This document shows positions 8,831-18,127 of a stretch of DNA of 62,022 nucleotides, piece by piece. The DNA is taken from positions 1 to 62,022 of the forward strand of contig JAGCVD010000015.1 of the NCBI GenBank assembly GCA_017962545.1, in the 5' to 3' direction. This DNA is from Bacteroidales bacterium (GTDB taxonomy: Bacteria; Bacteroidota; Bacteroidia; Bacteroidales; P3). Made by a program: the position numbers and the translations under genes. Position 1 is the stretch's first letter; each line of letters starts with the position of its first letter. The notes below the pieces were generated by a model. It was not told the origin of the DNA. It saw nothing but the letters and a program-made list of their open reading frames with translations, and made no database searches.

Positions 8831-11593
8831 CTATTTGAGAAGGTATTTCTTGAAGAAAGCCTCGTAAGCCACAGGGTCTTTGCGGTTATAGAAAGTGGCG
8901 TAGTTCTGGGTGGAGATGGCGAATTCGCGGTGGTCGGCGTCGGCATATCTGCGCAAGGGACTCTCTTCCTGCTGTAGATGACGGTAGTAGCCCATAGCTT
9001 CGGCCTCGGTGGCGAACTTGTGCACGGTGATGAGTTGTGAGCTGTCGGTAAAGAGGATTGCGTTGACCTTATAGCCTGAATTGGTGTAGTACTGTGTGTT
9101 GAAGTCGGCCAGCTTGTATTGCAGTTCAGTGGCCTTGATATGGCGGTCGTTGATGAGTACCAGGACATAGTAGGTCTGCCCTTCGCGGTATCGGTACACC
9201 ATTGCCTCGGGGGGCAACTCGTCGCTGGTCGCCTGTGCTGCCGGCCGGTTGTCGGTTTTGGCGACGTCGGCCTCTTTCTTGTCAGCGGCTGTCGACTCTG
9301 AAATATCTCCCACCGCCGCCAGTTCGGTCGTATCTTCCAGCAGCCAGTCAATCTGAGCCTGTGCCAGCGGCACAATGCTGTCGGTGGCGTTGGAACGACG
9401 TACGATGTCGCGGAAGGTGCCGAGAGCCTCACTGCGCTGTCCCAGGCGAATCTGCGCCATGCCTTTCCAATAGTGGAACTTGGGCAGCAAAGGATGAGCG
9501 ACGTAGAGCTCGTCGGCTTGATCGGCGAGGGTGACGACGGCACTGTAGCGCCGCCGGCTGTACTGGTCGTAGACATCCTCGTAGGCATCCTCGACAACGC
9601 TCTCGCGGCGCAGGAGTTCTTTGTAGTATTCGTTGTCGCGTATAAGGTTGGCGAAGTCGCTGTCGGGGAAGCCCATCAGCACCATATCGCGATAATAATT
9701 GGCCTGTGGCGTGTTGCCCTGTCGGTCATAGATGCGGTAGAGCATATAGAATGTCTGCACAATCTCGTCGTAGGAGGTGTAGTCGTTGGCCAATCGCAGA
9801 TAACACTCCAGCGCTCGCGGTGTGTTGCGCACACCGTCGTAGAAGAGATAGCCTGCGTTGAGGAGGCTGATGGCCGTCAGCGAGTCGATGGAATCGTATT
9901 GCGACTGTGTGGTGGGCAGGTCTTTGAGGTAGTAAGCCACATTGTGCGGATCGTCGGGATTGCCGGTGTCGACAGTATTCTTGGCGACGGTGGTAGTGTC
10001 ACCTGCGCCGGTGTTGTCGGTGGTGTCGCTGTCGTCCTGGGCGTCGGGGATGAGCATCCCGAACGAGGGCTTGTGGGAGAGACACCAGTTGTCCTCCAGA
10101 GCACGCATTCCCCAGCGCTGACGGAAGGTCTCCTTGCCTTTCTGCACCGTGTTCTGGTTGTAGAAGTACCAATCGCCCTTGAGGGTGTTCTGCTGTGCTT
10201 TGTCTTCGGCTGAAAGTTCGTCAAGGAGCGCCTTCATCCGAGCCCTCTCCTCTTGCGCTTTGAGGGTGTCAATCTTGTCTTGTATCAGTGCGTTACGTTC
10301 GGACTCAGGCATTGCCGCCACCGCCAGCAGGCTGTCGCAACGCTCATAGACACGGGTGTAGGAGCAGAGTTCGGTGAGCATGTCGCTGCGCCGTTTGATG
10401 GAGAGGTAATTGGGATAGTCGGATGTGATGCACTGCATGGCGGTGTCGTAGTAGAGCTGAGCCTGGTCGTAGTTCTCGTAGATGTCGTAGTATATCTCGG
10501 CCAGACGGAGCGACGACTTGGCTTTCTGCGCCTTGTTGACGGTTGCGACGGCCACGCTGCGTCGAAGGTTGTCGCAAGCCTTTTGTGCATCTTTCACTCC
10601 GAGGAACATCTCCCCTTTTGCATAGTATATCTGGTCGCGGTATTCTTCGTTCTTCTTGTCGCGCAACATGGCGTCGAGCTGCCGTTCCAACTTTCCTATG
10701 TCGCTGTGCTCGAGGTCGGCACACGAGGCTTCTCCCAGACGAGCGTTGAATTCCATCACGTAGGGCGGACCGTAGGAGAGCACCTTGTGGTAGTATTTGG
10801 CGGCGACCGAGCGACGGTCGAGCTTCTGGTATATCTGCGCCAGCAGGAACGTCAGTCGGGCTTTGGTGCTGTTGCTCGACGTGTTTTCTAGGGCCAGATG
10901 GATGTACTCCACCGCTTTCTTGTATTTTTCTTGCGGCACCGTGGCTTCGACCATCGCCAGGTAGAGCTTGTCGCACTGGCTGCGTGTGAAGTTGCCCTTA
11001 CCCAGATACTGCACCAACTGGTCGAGGGTGGCCTCTGCCTCGGTGTAACGTTTCTCCTGCGTCATACAGCGGGCCAGCAGTACGGCGCCCTCGTCGCCGG
11101 CACGGGTACCGTGGAATTGCGATATCAGTATGTTGCAGGTGTTGGCGGTACTCACATAGTCTTGCTTGTAGAAAGTGGCGTAGGCCGTCAGCAGGTAACA
11201 CTCCTTGATATAGGGCACATGCTCCTCGCCGCCGACGAAGATGCTGTGCCGCTTGATGCCCTTGATGCCTTTCTCTATGGCGCGGTCCATCTCGGGATTC
11301 ACCGAGCGGGCCGCGTCGGCGTTGCCCAGATATTCCACAGGCAGGAACGTCGTGTAATCGTCAACGGCATCTTTCTTCAACTTCTCGAGACCTGCCTTGA
11401 GGCTCTCGTTGCCGTTCCACCACACATTGTAGTGGCAGGTAGTGTTGTGATACTGTATGTTGCTCCACTTGGCCTTTTCGGTCGAGCAGGACGATAAAAG
11501 GGTCGAAAAGGACAAAAGGGTTATAAAGGTCAAAAGGGTTCCTTTCAACCCCATTAAACCTCTCAAACCTCTTATACCTTTTAATCCCCTCAT
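8831..11593 (-). CDS. porW: Type IX secretion lipoprotein PorW/SprE, TPR-rich
   Basis: 920 residues from ATG 11593; an ATG at 11605 would overlap ychF and add only four residues. A lipoprotein signal ends at LLSSC (Cys36). The following NIQYHNTTCHYNVWWNGNES region is typical of PorW/SprE, which connects the type IX secretion motor to the translocon in Bacteroidota. The rest is mostly tetratricopeptide-like helices with an acidic linker (about residues 520-555), and the C-terminus shows an SPOR-like strand pattern. The whole signal peptide is encoded by 9-base tandem repeats. It lies 4 bases after ychF and before bactofilin. The other secretion components are not in this window. Confidence 0.8.
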   Translation of the reverse strand: MRGLKGIRGLRGLMGLKGTLLTFITLLSFSTLLSSCSTEKAKWSNIQYHNTTCHYNVWWNGNESLKAGLEKLKKDAVDDYTTFLPVEYLGNADAARSVNPEMDRAIEKGIKGIKRHSIFVGGEEHVPYIKECYLLTAYATFYKQDYVSTANTCNILISQFHGTRAGDEGAVLLARCMTQEKRYTEAEATLDQLVQYLGKGNFTRSQCDKLYLAMVEATVPQEKYKKAVEYIHLALENTSSNSTKARLTFLLAQIYQKLDRRSVAAKYYHKVLSYGPPYVMEFNARLGEASCADLEHSDIGKLERQLDAMLRDKKNEEYRDQIYYAKGEMFLGVKDAQKACDNLRRSVAVATVNKAQKAKSSLRLAEIYYDIYENYDQAQLYYDTAMQCITSDYPNYLSIKRRSDMLTELCSYTRVYERCDSLLAVAAMPESERNALIQDKIDTLKAQEERARMKALLDELSAEDKAQQNTLKGDWYFYNQNTVQKGKETFRQRWGMRALEDNWCLSHKPSFGMLIPDAQDDSDTTDNTGAGDTTTVAKNTVDTGNPDDPHNVAYYLKDLPTTQSQYDSIDSLTAISLLNAGYLFYDGVRNTPRALECYLRLANDYTSYDEIVQTFYMLYRIYDRQGNTPQANYYRDMVLMGFPDSDFANLIRDNEYYKELLRRESVVEDAYEDVYDQYSRRRYSAVVTLADQADELYVAHPLLPKFHYWKGMAQIRLGQRSEALGTFRDIVRRSNATDSIVPLAQAQIDWLLEDTTELAAVGDISESTAADKKEADVAKTDNRPAAQATSDELPPEAMVYRYREGQTYYVLVLINDRHIKATELQYKLADFNTQYYTNSGYKVNAILFTDSSQLITVHKFATEAEAMGYYRHLQQEESPLRRYADADHREFAISTQNYATFYNRKDPVAYEAFFKKYLLK
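11492..11590 (-). repeat. Nonamer array encoding the PorW signal peptide (11 units, two opposed arms)
   Basis: Eleven tandem 9-base units in frame. The first six (11590..11537) are AGAGGTTTA-like and read RGL, KGI, RGL, RGL, MGL, KGT. The last five (11536..11492) are CTTTTGACC-like and read LLT, FIT, LLS, FST, LLS. The reverse complement of the second group is again an AAAGG-type unit, so the two groups are the same kind of repeat in opposite orientation. Confidence 0.8.
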
Positions 11594-11597
11594 AATC

Positions 11598-12698
11598 TTA
11601 CACATTAAATCTGAAATGCATGATGTCGCCGTCCTGTACCACGTAGTCCTTGCCTTCGACGGCTATCTTGCCTGCCTCGCGGCACTTGGCCTCGCTTCCA
11701 AGGGTCACGTAGTCGTCGTACTTGATTACCTCGGCGCGGATGAAGCCTCGCTCGAAGTCGCTGTGTATGATGCCTGCCGTCTGAGGGGCTTTCATTCCCT
11801 TGCGGAAAGTCCATGCGCGGCACTCCTTGGGACCGGCGGTGAGGAAAGTCTGCAGGCCCAGCAGACGGTAGGCCGCCTTGATGAGGCGGTTCACGCCGCT
11901 CTCCTCGAGCCCCAGGTCCTCCAGGAACATCTGCTTCTCCTCGTAGGTCTCCAGCTCGGCGATGTCGGCCTCGATGCCGGCACCGATGAGCAGTACCTCG
12001 GCCTGCTCGTCCTTCACCGCCTCACGGACAGCGTCGGAGTACTTGTTGCCTTTTACCACCGACGCCTCGTCGACATTGCAGACATAGATGACGGGCTTCG
12101 TGGTCAGCAGCATCAAATCCCTGGCCACCTCGGCCTGGTTGTCGTCGAGCGCCACCGTGCGGGCACTCCTGCCCGCCAGCAGAGCCTCCTTATAGAGGTC
12201 CATCACCTCCACCAACTTCTTGGCACGCGCGTCACCGCCGGCTTTACCCTTCTTCACCTCCTTGTCGTAACGGTTCTCGATGGTCTCCAGGTCCTTGAAC
12301 TGCAGCTCCGTGTCGATGGTCAGCTTGTCGCGCACCGGGTCGACGGTACCATCCACGTGCGTGATATTGTCGTCGTCGAAGCAGCGCAGCACATGGATGA
12401 TGGCGTCGCAGTTGCGTATGTCGGCCAGAAACTTGTTGCCTAAACCCTCTCCCTTCGAGGCACCTTTCACCAGCCCGGCGATGTCGACAATCTCGACGGT
12501 GGCCGGTACTACAGAGGCGGGACGTTCAATCTCGACCAGCTTGGCCAGCCGTTCGTCAGGGACAGTAATGACGCCCACATTGGGCTCGATGGTACAGAAA
12601 GGGAAATTGGCTGCCTGCGCTTTCGCGTTGCTCAGACAGTTGAAGAGTGTCGACTTGCCCACGTTGGGCAGTCCTACGATACCGCATTGAAGACTCAT
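11598..12698 (-). CDS. ychF: Ribosome-binding ATPase YchF (Obg family)
   Basis: 366 residues, standard length. P-loop GLPNVGKSTLFN near the start, switch region EPNVGVI, DIAGLVKGASKGEGLGNKFL, and NVDE in place of the usual GTPase NKxD, which accounts for its ATP preference. The C-terminal TGS-like domain contains the signature FxxGMKAPQTAGIIHSDFERGFIRAEV. YchF associates with ribosomes and with oxidative-stress control of translation. Its stop lies 4 bases before the porW start. Confidence 0.97.
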   Translation of the reverse strand: MSLQCGIVGLPNVGKSTLFNCLSNAKAQAANFPFCTIEPNVGVITVPDERLAKLVEIERPASVVPATVEIVDIAGLVKGASKGEGLGNKFLADIRNCDAIIHVLRCFDDDNITHVDGTVDPVRDKLTIDTELQFKDLETIENRYDKEVKKGKAGGDARAKKLVEVMDLYKEALLAGRSARTVALDDNQAEVARDLMLLTTKPVIYVCNVDEASVVKGNKYSDAVREAVKDEQAEVLLIGAGIEADIAELETYEEKQMFLEDLGLEESGVNRLIKAAYRLLGLQTFLTAGPKECRAWTFRKGMKAPQTAGIIHSDFERGFIRAEVIKYDDYVTLGSEAKCREAGKIAVEGKDYVVQDGDIMHFRFNV

Positions 12699-12702
12699 TA
12701 TA

Positions 12703-12731
12703 GTTTACGGTTTACAGTTTTACAGTTTACA
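12703..12731. repeat. Heptamer array between ychF and the glycosyltransferase gene
   Basis: Units on the plus strand: GTTTACG, GTTTACA, GTTTTACA, GTTTACA. The array fills the spacer before ychF and supplies the stop codon (TAA at 12729..12727) of the upstream glycosyltransferase. Confidence 0.7.
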
Positions 12732-13662
12732 GTTCTTTCTCTATTAGGTATTGGTTGCGGGTGGTCGAATTGCGGCATATTAGTTCGCCGAGGAAGCCGG
12801 CCAGGAATAGCATCATGCCGATGAGCACGAAGAGCATCGACAGATAGAACCACACACTGTTGGTCAGCGAGATACTGCCGGCCAGCCGCAAGGCGAGTAC
12901 CACCACGAGGGCCACGAAGCCCATCAAGAACGCCACGCTGCCCACGGCGCCGAAGAAATGCATCGGCTGCTTGCCGAATTTCGACATGAACATAATGCTC
13001 ATCAAGTCCAGATAGCCGTTGATGAAGCGGTTCATGCCGAACTTCGTTACACCGAACTCGCGCTTGCGGTGCTGCACCACCTTCTCGCCTATCTTTCCAA
13101 AGCCGGCCCACTTGGCGATGACGGGGATGTAACGGTGCATTTCTCCGTACACCTCGATGCTCTTCACCACCTCGTGGCGATAGGCCTTCAGGCCACAGTT
13201 GAAGTCGTGCAGATAAATGCCGCTCATGCGGCGTGTCGTCCAGTTAAAGAGTTTCGACGGCAGGTTCTTTGCCAGCTTGCTGTCATAGCGTTTCTTCTTC
13301 CAACCGCTGACGAGGTCGTAGCCTTCCTCCTTGATCATACGGTACAGCTCGGGCACCTCATCGGGCGAATCCTGCAGGTCGGCGTCCATGGTGATAACCA
13401 CATCGCCCTCGGCGGCGGCGAAGCCTGTGTTGAGGGCCGCACTCTTGCCGTAGTTGCGGCGGAATTTGATACCGCGCCAGCAAGGATTCTGCGCATGCAA
13501 CTGTTCCACGGCCTGCCATGTGCCGTCATTGGAACCGTCGTCGACGACGATGACCTCGTAGGTGAGGTGGTGCTCGTTCATCACGCGGTCGACCCATTCG
13601 GCCAAGTGCGGCAGCGACTCAGCCTCATTATATGATGGCACTATGATTGAAATCTGTTTCAT
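12727..13662 (-). CDS. Family 2 glycosyltransferase, polyprenyl-phosphate type
   Basis: 311 residues. The N-terminal GT-A domain begins ISIIVPSYNEAESL, has the nucleotide motif VVDDGSNDGT and the catalytic/metal motif TMDADLQDSP, and a LHDFNCGLKAYR block. Two C-terminal membrane helices (about residues 232-256 and 268-295) anchor it. This is the layout of dolichol- or undecaprenyl-phosphate sugar transferases (DPM1/GtrB/ArnC-like). The sugar and lipid acceptor cannot be told. The start overlaps the DUF4199 stop by four bases, so the two are translationally coupled. Its stop codon lies inside a 7-base array. Confidence 0.92.
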   Translation of the reverse strand: MKQISIIVPSYNEAESLPHLAEWVDRVMNEHHLTYEVIVVDDGSNDGTWQAVEQLHAQNPCWRGIKFRRNYGKSAALNTGFAAAEGDVVITMDADLQDSPDEVPELYRMIKEEGYDLVSGWKKKRYDSKLAKNLPSKLFNWTTRRMSGIYLHDFNCGLKAYRHEVVKSIEVYGEMHRYIPVIAKWAGFGKIGEKVVQHRKREFGVTKFGMNRFINGYLDLMSIMFMSKFGKQPMHFFGAVGSVAFLMGFVALVVVLALRLAGSISLTNSVWFYLSMLFVLIGMMLFLAGFLGELICRNSTTRNQYLIEKEL

Positions 13663-14168
13663 TGTTGTTTATGTTTTATTTCCGATTTTTCATTACGTAA
13701 CACCACCGCCGCCACAAACGATCCGAAGGCGCCCAGCAGCAGCACTCCGGCAGCGGCCACGACAGCCCACCAAGCAGCCCAGTATTGCAGCGGATAGTTG
13801 GTGGTGGACAACTGGTAGCTGTTGGTGAAGAGCTGCGTTTGCTGCGGGGCTGTGACCTGTATGACGAAGAGCAGCACGCCATAGACCACAGCGGCCACGA
13901 GAGAGAGGCCTATGCCGAAAAGGAGTGCCTCCTTGAGGGTTATCTTCTTCTCGGGAAGACTGTTGCGATACCAAGCGGCGAACAGGAACAGCACCACCAA
14001 CAGGATGGCGTCGACCACCAGCGATGTGGGGCTCTCCATGGGACTTCCCATGAGCAGGCGCACAAGGACGTAGGCCGCCAACAGGAGCCCTGTGAGGAGC
14101 CCGCTGCGCAAGTACGCGCTTCGGTAGTTACCGTGAATAGTGCTGTTATATCTGTGGAATATTCCCAT
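13659..14168 (-). CDS. DUF4199 membrane protein
   Basis: 169 residues with four predicted membrane helices (about residues 20-40, 47-66, 83-106 and 132-155). It has the DUF4199 arrangement and the usual position directly before a DPM1-like glycosyltransferase in Bacteroidota. Function unknown; the coupling suggests it works with the glycosyltransferase in the membrane. The stretch NSYQLSTTNYPL resembles peptides encoded by decayed short repeats, but no repeat is clear at the DNA level. Confidence 0.75.
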   Translation of the reverse strand: MGIFHRYNSTIHGNYRSAYLRSGLLTGLLLAAYVLVRLLMGSPMESPTSLVVDAILLVVLFLFAAWYRNSLPEKKITLKEALLFGIGLSLVAAVVYGVLLFVIQVTAPQQTQLFTNSYQLSTTNYPLQYWAAWWAVVAAAGVLLLGAFGSFVAAVVLRNEKSEIKHKQQ

Positions 14169-14201
14169 TTTTTAATTCATTAAACTAACCTTATCAACCC
14201 A

Positions 14202-17180
14202 TTACCTCACTTTCGCCTCTAAGGCTTGTTTCACTTGGCGCTTGAGTTCAAGTGTCTGTTTCTCGACGACGCCCTGTTTGTCGGGGCGGAAGAAATCGGC
14301 GTAACGAACCTCGCCGAGCGAAATCTTGGGATTGCTCAGCGAACCTTTCACGTCGACACCCACCCGGGCTAGCAAGGGATTCTTCAGCAACTCTAGGTGG
14401 TAGCCGCATTGGTTGTCGAGTGAGTGCATACCCGAGGCGCAAATCTGATACTTGCCCAGCGTCAGCAGGAAGGGATAAACCTCGATGACCTTGTTCAGGC
14501 AGGTCAGCTCCACATCCAGACTGTCAATCTTAATCTTGTTATCCTTGTCCTTCCAACTCTTGAACTGCATCAACTTGGCTATTTGCGCAATGCTGTTGTT
14601 GTCCATCACCGTTAGGTCGGTGCCGCTGATGGCGGCGGCGCCTTTGAGCGAACTCATCAGCGGTTGGTACGAGGCATTCAGATAGGTCTCCGCCGCCAGA
14701 TGGAAATTGGCGTTGCCCTCGAAAGCCGCCAGCATAGGTACGAGGGTGTCGACGACGGGTATCATATTGAGCAATTCGTCGATTTGGATGTCCAGCAGAT
14801 GGAAATCGATGGCGGTGAAGAGGTGGCTGGGACGGGGCGACTTGTAGATAGCGGTGAGCTGCATGGTGGCGGCCTTGCAGACGAAACCTATCTGGTCGAG
14901 AACCGCAATGCCGTCCTTCACGGTGACGGCGCCGGCCAGGTCGCCCAGGTCATTTCCAAAGGCCAGCGACCGCTTGATATGCGTGTGCAGCGTGACGTCT
15001 ACATCCTTGGGCACAATGAAAGGATTGGCCTCCTGGGGGACATTGTCCTCCCGACGCATCTGCTCCAGCGTGTCGGCATTGCTGCCCATGCCGCTGACGA
15101 GAGCGAGAATCTGGTCTACGTCGGTATAGTTAGAAGTGAGGTTGAGATCGCCCACAAGCATGGCCTTGTGCTCGAGCCAGGATTCTAGATTCTCCAGCGA
15201 GCCGTACAGCTGGAAGTCGCTGTTGGCGAACATTATGTCGGCGTCGACGACCTCGCAGCGCTCGGGAGAATAGCGGAAGTCGAATTTGTTGAGATAGGCC
15301 GTCTCCGCCAATGTCGGAGAGGCCACCATACCGTCCTTGACGGCCACGTTGAGACGCGGATTATACTTATTGAAAATAGTGGTGCCGTTGGAATCGAGCC
15401 TGACAGAGCCGTCGAGCGACAGGGCCACGAGGTCTACCCGCGAGGAGTCGAGATTTAGGGAACTTTTCCCCAGCGACAGTTCGACGGCGGCAGCCAACTG
15501 TTCTTTCAATGGGTTGTTCACCCCTAGATTGATGTCGGGATTGTCCAGCGTACCCTCGATACCAGGCATCGCAAGCTTCAGCACGCCTGCCGTGAGACGT
15601 GTGTCGGCCAACTTGCCGGCGTGCTCCTTGGCAGGCAGCTGGAGGTTCAGCGCAAGGGCGTCGGCGGTGGCGTGGATGCTGTCGAAGACAACATCGAGGC
15701 CCTTGAAATCCAGCCTGCCTGTGGCGGCCATGTGCTCATAATCCTGCGCACGCAGCTGGCTCATCTTGAAATGGGCATGAATATCGACATCGGCAGCGCC
15801 CGACAAGGTGAGTTTCAAACTGTCGGGCACCATGGGTTGCGCATCCTCCAGCGGCAGCGCTCCCTTGACATAGGCGTCGATAAGCATATCGCCTAGCAAA
15901 TTATCGACTTGGCCATTGACGCTGACGTTGCTATTGATTGTATGCGCCTTGAGACTCTTTATCTTGACATTGCTGGGAGTCTTCTTCGATAGGTCGACCG
16001 AGGCGTCAAAGTCGCCGCAGATGCGGTTCACCTTATAGGGTAACGCCTGAGGATAATGGAATCGGCCGTCGGCGAGACCTACGTTGGCGTTGACCTTCAG
16101 CGCCGCCGGCTCGCCACAAGCATAGGCCTGCAGCTTCACCTTGCCGTCGACATCCATCCCTTTGGGCAGCACTTGCATAGGCAGCAACTCAAGTAGCGGC
16201 GCCACCTGCCACGCTCCGTCGGTAGTCACGACAGCGTCAATATTCATGGGGTCGAGACGCACATCTGCTTTGAGGCCGAGGGCATAGTCGTCGATCTGCA
16301 GACGGCTGTCGTCGAGTAAGAACTGCATGTTGAGCAAATCGGCATTGAACGGCATCTCCAGCTTCAGCAGGTCGTGCTTCGAGGCCTGCAACTTTTCGTT
16401 GACCAGATTGTTGAACCTGCCTTTTTTCACCTTCAGGCTCAAATCGCCGAGCAGCTCCTCGGGACAGCCTTCGGCCTCGAGGGCCAGTGTTATATCTTCC
16501 AGCAACGCATCCACCGTAGTGGCGCCGATGCTATCTTTGGTGCATAATGCGACGAGGTCACCGTCGAGGTTGAGCTTGGCCGCCACCCTACCCTCTTTCA
16601 GCGTGCCCACAACCGACAAGTCGAGATCGTCGACCGTAGCATCCATATGCCCTTGGTCGTTGTGTAAGTTGGCATTGAGGTCGCTGACCTTAATCTTTTT
16701 GAGGTCCATATTGGGCAGGCTGTCGAGACTGAATGGCTTCTTGACGGTATCCTTGTCGTCGGAATGCGGGAAAATGTCGAAATTGCTATGTCCCGCGCTG
16801 TCGATATAGAGCGATGCGACTACATCGTCGAGCAGCACCTGGTGGACAATAACCTCTTTCTCTTTGAGGTATTTCTTTACGTCGACACCTACGGTAAGGT
16901 TGCCGATGCGGGCCACCGTGTCGCTCGGGGCTCCTTCGACGGGATTGACAACGTAGACATCGTCTATTTGCAAGCCTGCATCAGGAAACGTCTTGAAAAG
17001 CGTAAGGTTTACCTTCCCGAAATGAGTCTCACAGTTCACATAGTTGGTGGCCAGCCGGTTGACAATCTTGGTCAGCTGGCTCGGTGTGAACACCAGCCAC
17101 AGCGCCACAGCCACCGTCACCACCATCAGACCCAGCAGCGAGCCCACGGATATTAGTACTATCTTCCAACCTTTCTTCAC
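14202..17180 (-). CDS. AsmA-family envelope protein
   Basis: 992 residues. One N-terminal membrane helix (IVLISVGSLLGLMVVTVAVALWL) anchors a very long periplasmic part. It shows the AsmA N-terminal pattern (FGKVNLTLFKTFPDAGLQIDDVYVVN) and, near the end, the AsmA C-terminal block with repeated beta strands (TYLNASYQPLMSSLKGAAAISGTDLTVMDNN). AsmA-like proteins form long hydrophobic grooves and are thought to move lipids between the inner and outer membranes. The gene is followed after 13 bases by a small lipoprotein gene in the same direction but upstream in transcription. Confidence 0.85.
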   Translation of the reverse strand: MKKGWKIVLISVGSLLGLMVVTVAVALWLVFTPSQLTKIVNRLATNYVNCETHFGKVNLTLFKTFPDAGLQIDDVYVVNPVEGAPSDTVARIGNLTVGVDVKKYLKEKEVIVHQVLLDDVVASLYIDSAGHSNFDIFPHSDDKDTVKKPFSLDSLPNMDLKKIKVSDLNANLHNDQGHMDATVDDLDLSVVGTLKEGRVAAKLNLDGDLVALCTKDSIGATTVDALLEDITLALEAEGCPEELLGDLSLKVKKGRFNNLVNEKLQASKHDLLKLEMPFNADLLNMQFLLDDSRLQIDDYALGLKADVRLDPMNIDAVVTTDGAWQVAPLLELLPMQVLPKGMDVDGKVKLQAYACGEPAALKVNANVGLADGRFHYPQALPYKVNRICGDFDASVDLSKKTPSNVKIKSLKAHTINSNVSVNGQVDNLLGDMLIDAYVKGALPLEDAQPMVPDSLKLTLSGAADVDIHAHFKMSQLRAQDYEHMAATGRLDFKGLDVVFDSIHATADALALNLQLPAKEHAGKLADTRLTAGVLKLAMPGIEGTLDNPDINLGVNNPLKEQLAAAVELSLGKSSLNLDSSRVDLVALSLDGSVRLDSNGTTIFNKYNPRLNVAVKDGMVASPTLAETAYLNKFDFRYSPERCEVVDADIMFANSDFQLYGSLENLESWLEHKAMLVGDLNLTSNYTDVDQILALVSGMGSNADTLEQMRREDNVPQEANPFIVPKDVDVTLHTHIKRSLAFGNDLGDLAGAVTVKDGIAVLDQIGFVCKAATMQLTAIYKSPRPSHLFTAIDFHLLDIQIDELLNMIPVVDTLVPMLAAFEGNANFHLAAETYLNASYQPLMSSLKGAAAISGTDLTVMDNNSIAQIAKLMQFKSWKDKDNKIKIDSLDVELTCLNKVIEVYPFLLTLGKYQICASGMHSLDNQCGYHLELLKNPLLARVGVDVKGSLSNPKISLGEVRYADFFRPDKQGVVEKQTLELKRQVKQALEAKVR

Positions 17181-17193
17181 CTCTGCCGATAAT

Positions 17194-17565
17194 TTAGTTT
17201 ATTCTGTATAGCGTATAGGTTCCAAGTTCCTCCTCGCGCACCATCTGGTTCTCGCTCATCTTCGTGATGACATAGATGCGGGTGATGGGAACATTGATGG
17301 TATCGCCCATGGTGGTATATTTGAGCCTATTGCCGTCCATGATATTCCATGTGTAGCTGTAGCTGGGACTCTGCTCGGAGAAACCCTCTGAGGCGTCCCA
17401 CTTGGCGCCCGTATGGTCGGCGTGGTAGCTCCAATACTCCTCGGTATATTCTTTCTTCCACGTGCCCACCAGCTCGCTGTCGCTTACCTGCAATGGTGTG
17501 TCGTCGTCGCAGGCGACCATTGCGAAAAGCGCGCACAACAAAACAAAAACTCTACCTTTTTTCAT
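17194..17565 (-). CDS. Small lipocalin-like lipoprotein
   Basis: 123 residues. Lipoprotein signal with Cys19 (LFAMVACDDD), giving an acidic +2 region. The mature part has SELVGTWKKEY followed by beta strands and SYTWNIMDGNRLKY, a pattern typical of the lipocalin-like domains found in small Bacteroidota lipoproteins. Ligand unknown. It sits between hpt and the AsmA gene, 13-16 bases from each, so it is probably part of the same transcript. Confidence 0.65.
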   Translation of the reverse strand: MKKGRVFVLLCALFAMVACDDDTPLQVSDSELVGTWKKEYTEEYWSYHADHTGAKWDASEGFSEQSPSYSYTWNIMDGNRLKYTTMGDTINVPITRIYVITKMSENQMVREEELGTYTLYRIN

Positions 17566-17581
17566 CCGGACTTATTGTTGT

Positions 17582-18109
17582 TTATTCATCAAGCACAAGG
17601 ACTTCGCCCAAGTTGCGTCCTTGCTCGTCGTAGTCAAGACCGTATCCCACGATGAACTCGTTGCCTATCTCCCGCCCCACATAGTCGACCTTGTAGTCGC
17701 CCTTGAAAGCATCGGGTTTGAAGAACAGGGAGCAGATACGCACGCTGGCGGGATGCAGCGCCTGCACGGCGTCGAGCATGTGGCGCATGGAGAATCCGCT
17801 GTCGACCACATCCTCCACAATCAGCACATCGCGTCCCTCGATGTTGGAGGAGAACGGCAGCAGGCACTTCACCTCGCCGGTGCTGCTCATGCCGCTGTAG
17901 GAAGCGTAGCGGACAAAGCTCACCTCGCATGGTATTGTCAGCTTGCGGGTCAGGTCGGCGGCAAACATATAGGCGCCAGTCAAGATAGGACACACCACCA
18001 GGTCTCGTCCCGCATAATCGCGGCTCACCCTATCGGCCAGGCGGTCGACAATACCGGCAATCTCCGCCTCACTGAGGAAAGCCCTGAACTCTTTGTCCTT
18101 AACCTTCAT
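17582..18109 (-). CDS. hpt: Hypoxanthine phosphoribosyltransferase
   Basis: 175 residues. Purine salvage enzyme converting hypoxanthine or guanine and PRPP to IMP or GMP. The PRPP-binding loop VLIVEDVVDSGFSM is clear (about residues 95-108), preceded by a type I PRT core (VVCPILTGAYMFAADL) and followed by FKPDAFKGDYKVDYVGREIGNEFIVGYGLDYDE, the C-terminal purine-recognition block of HPRTs. It lies 18 bases downstream of the SUMF1-domain gene, in a run containing pyrE. Confidence 0.95.
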   Translation of the reverse strand: MKVKDKEFRAFLSEAEIAGIVDRLADRVSRDYAGRDLVVCPILTGAYMFAADLTRKLTIPCEVSFVRYASYSGMSSTGEVKCLLPFSSNIEGRDVLIVEDVVDSGFSMRHMLDAVQALHPASVRICSLFFKPDAFKGDYKVDYVGREIGNEFIVGYGLDYDEQGRNLGEVLVLDE

Positions 18110-18127
18110 TACTATAACCTTTAACCG

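Noticed and set aside
13800-13840. Decayed heptamer array in the DUF4199 gene
   Set aside because: The peptide NSYQLSTTNYPL looks like products of such arrays, but no consistent DNA period can be shown.
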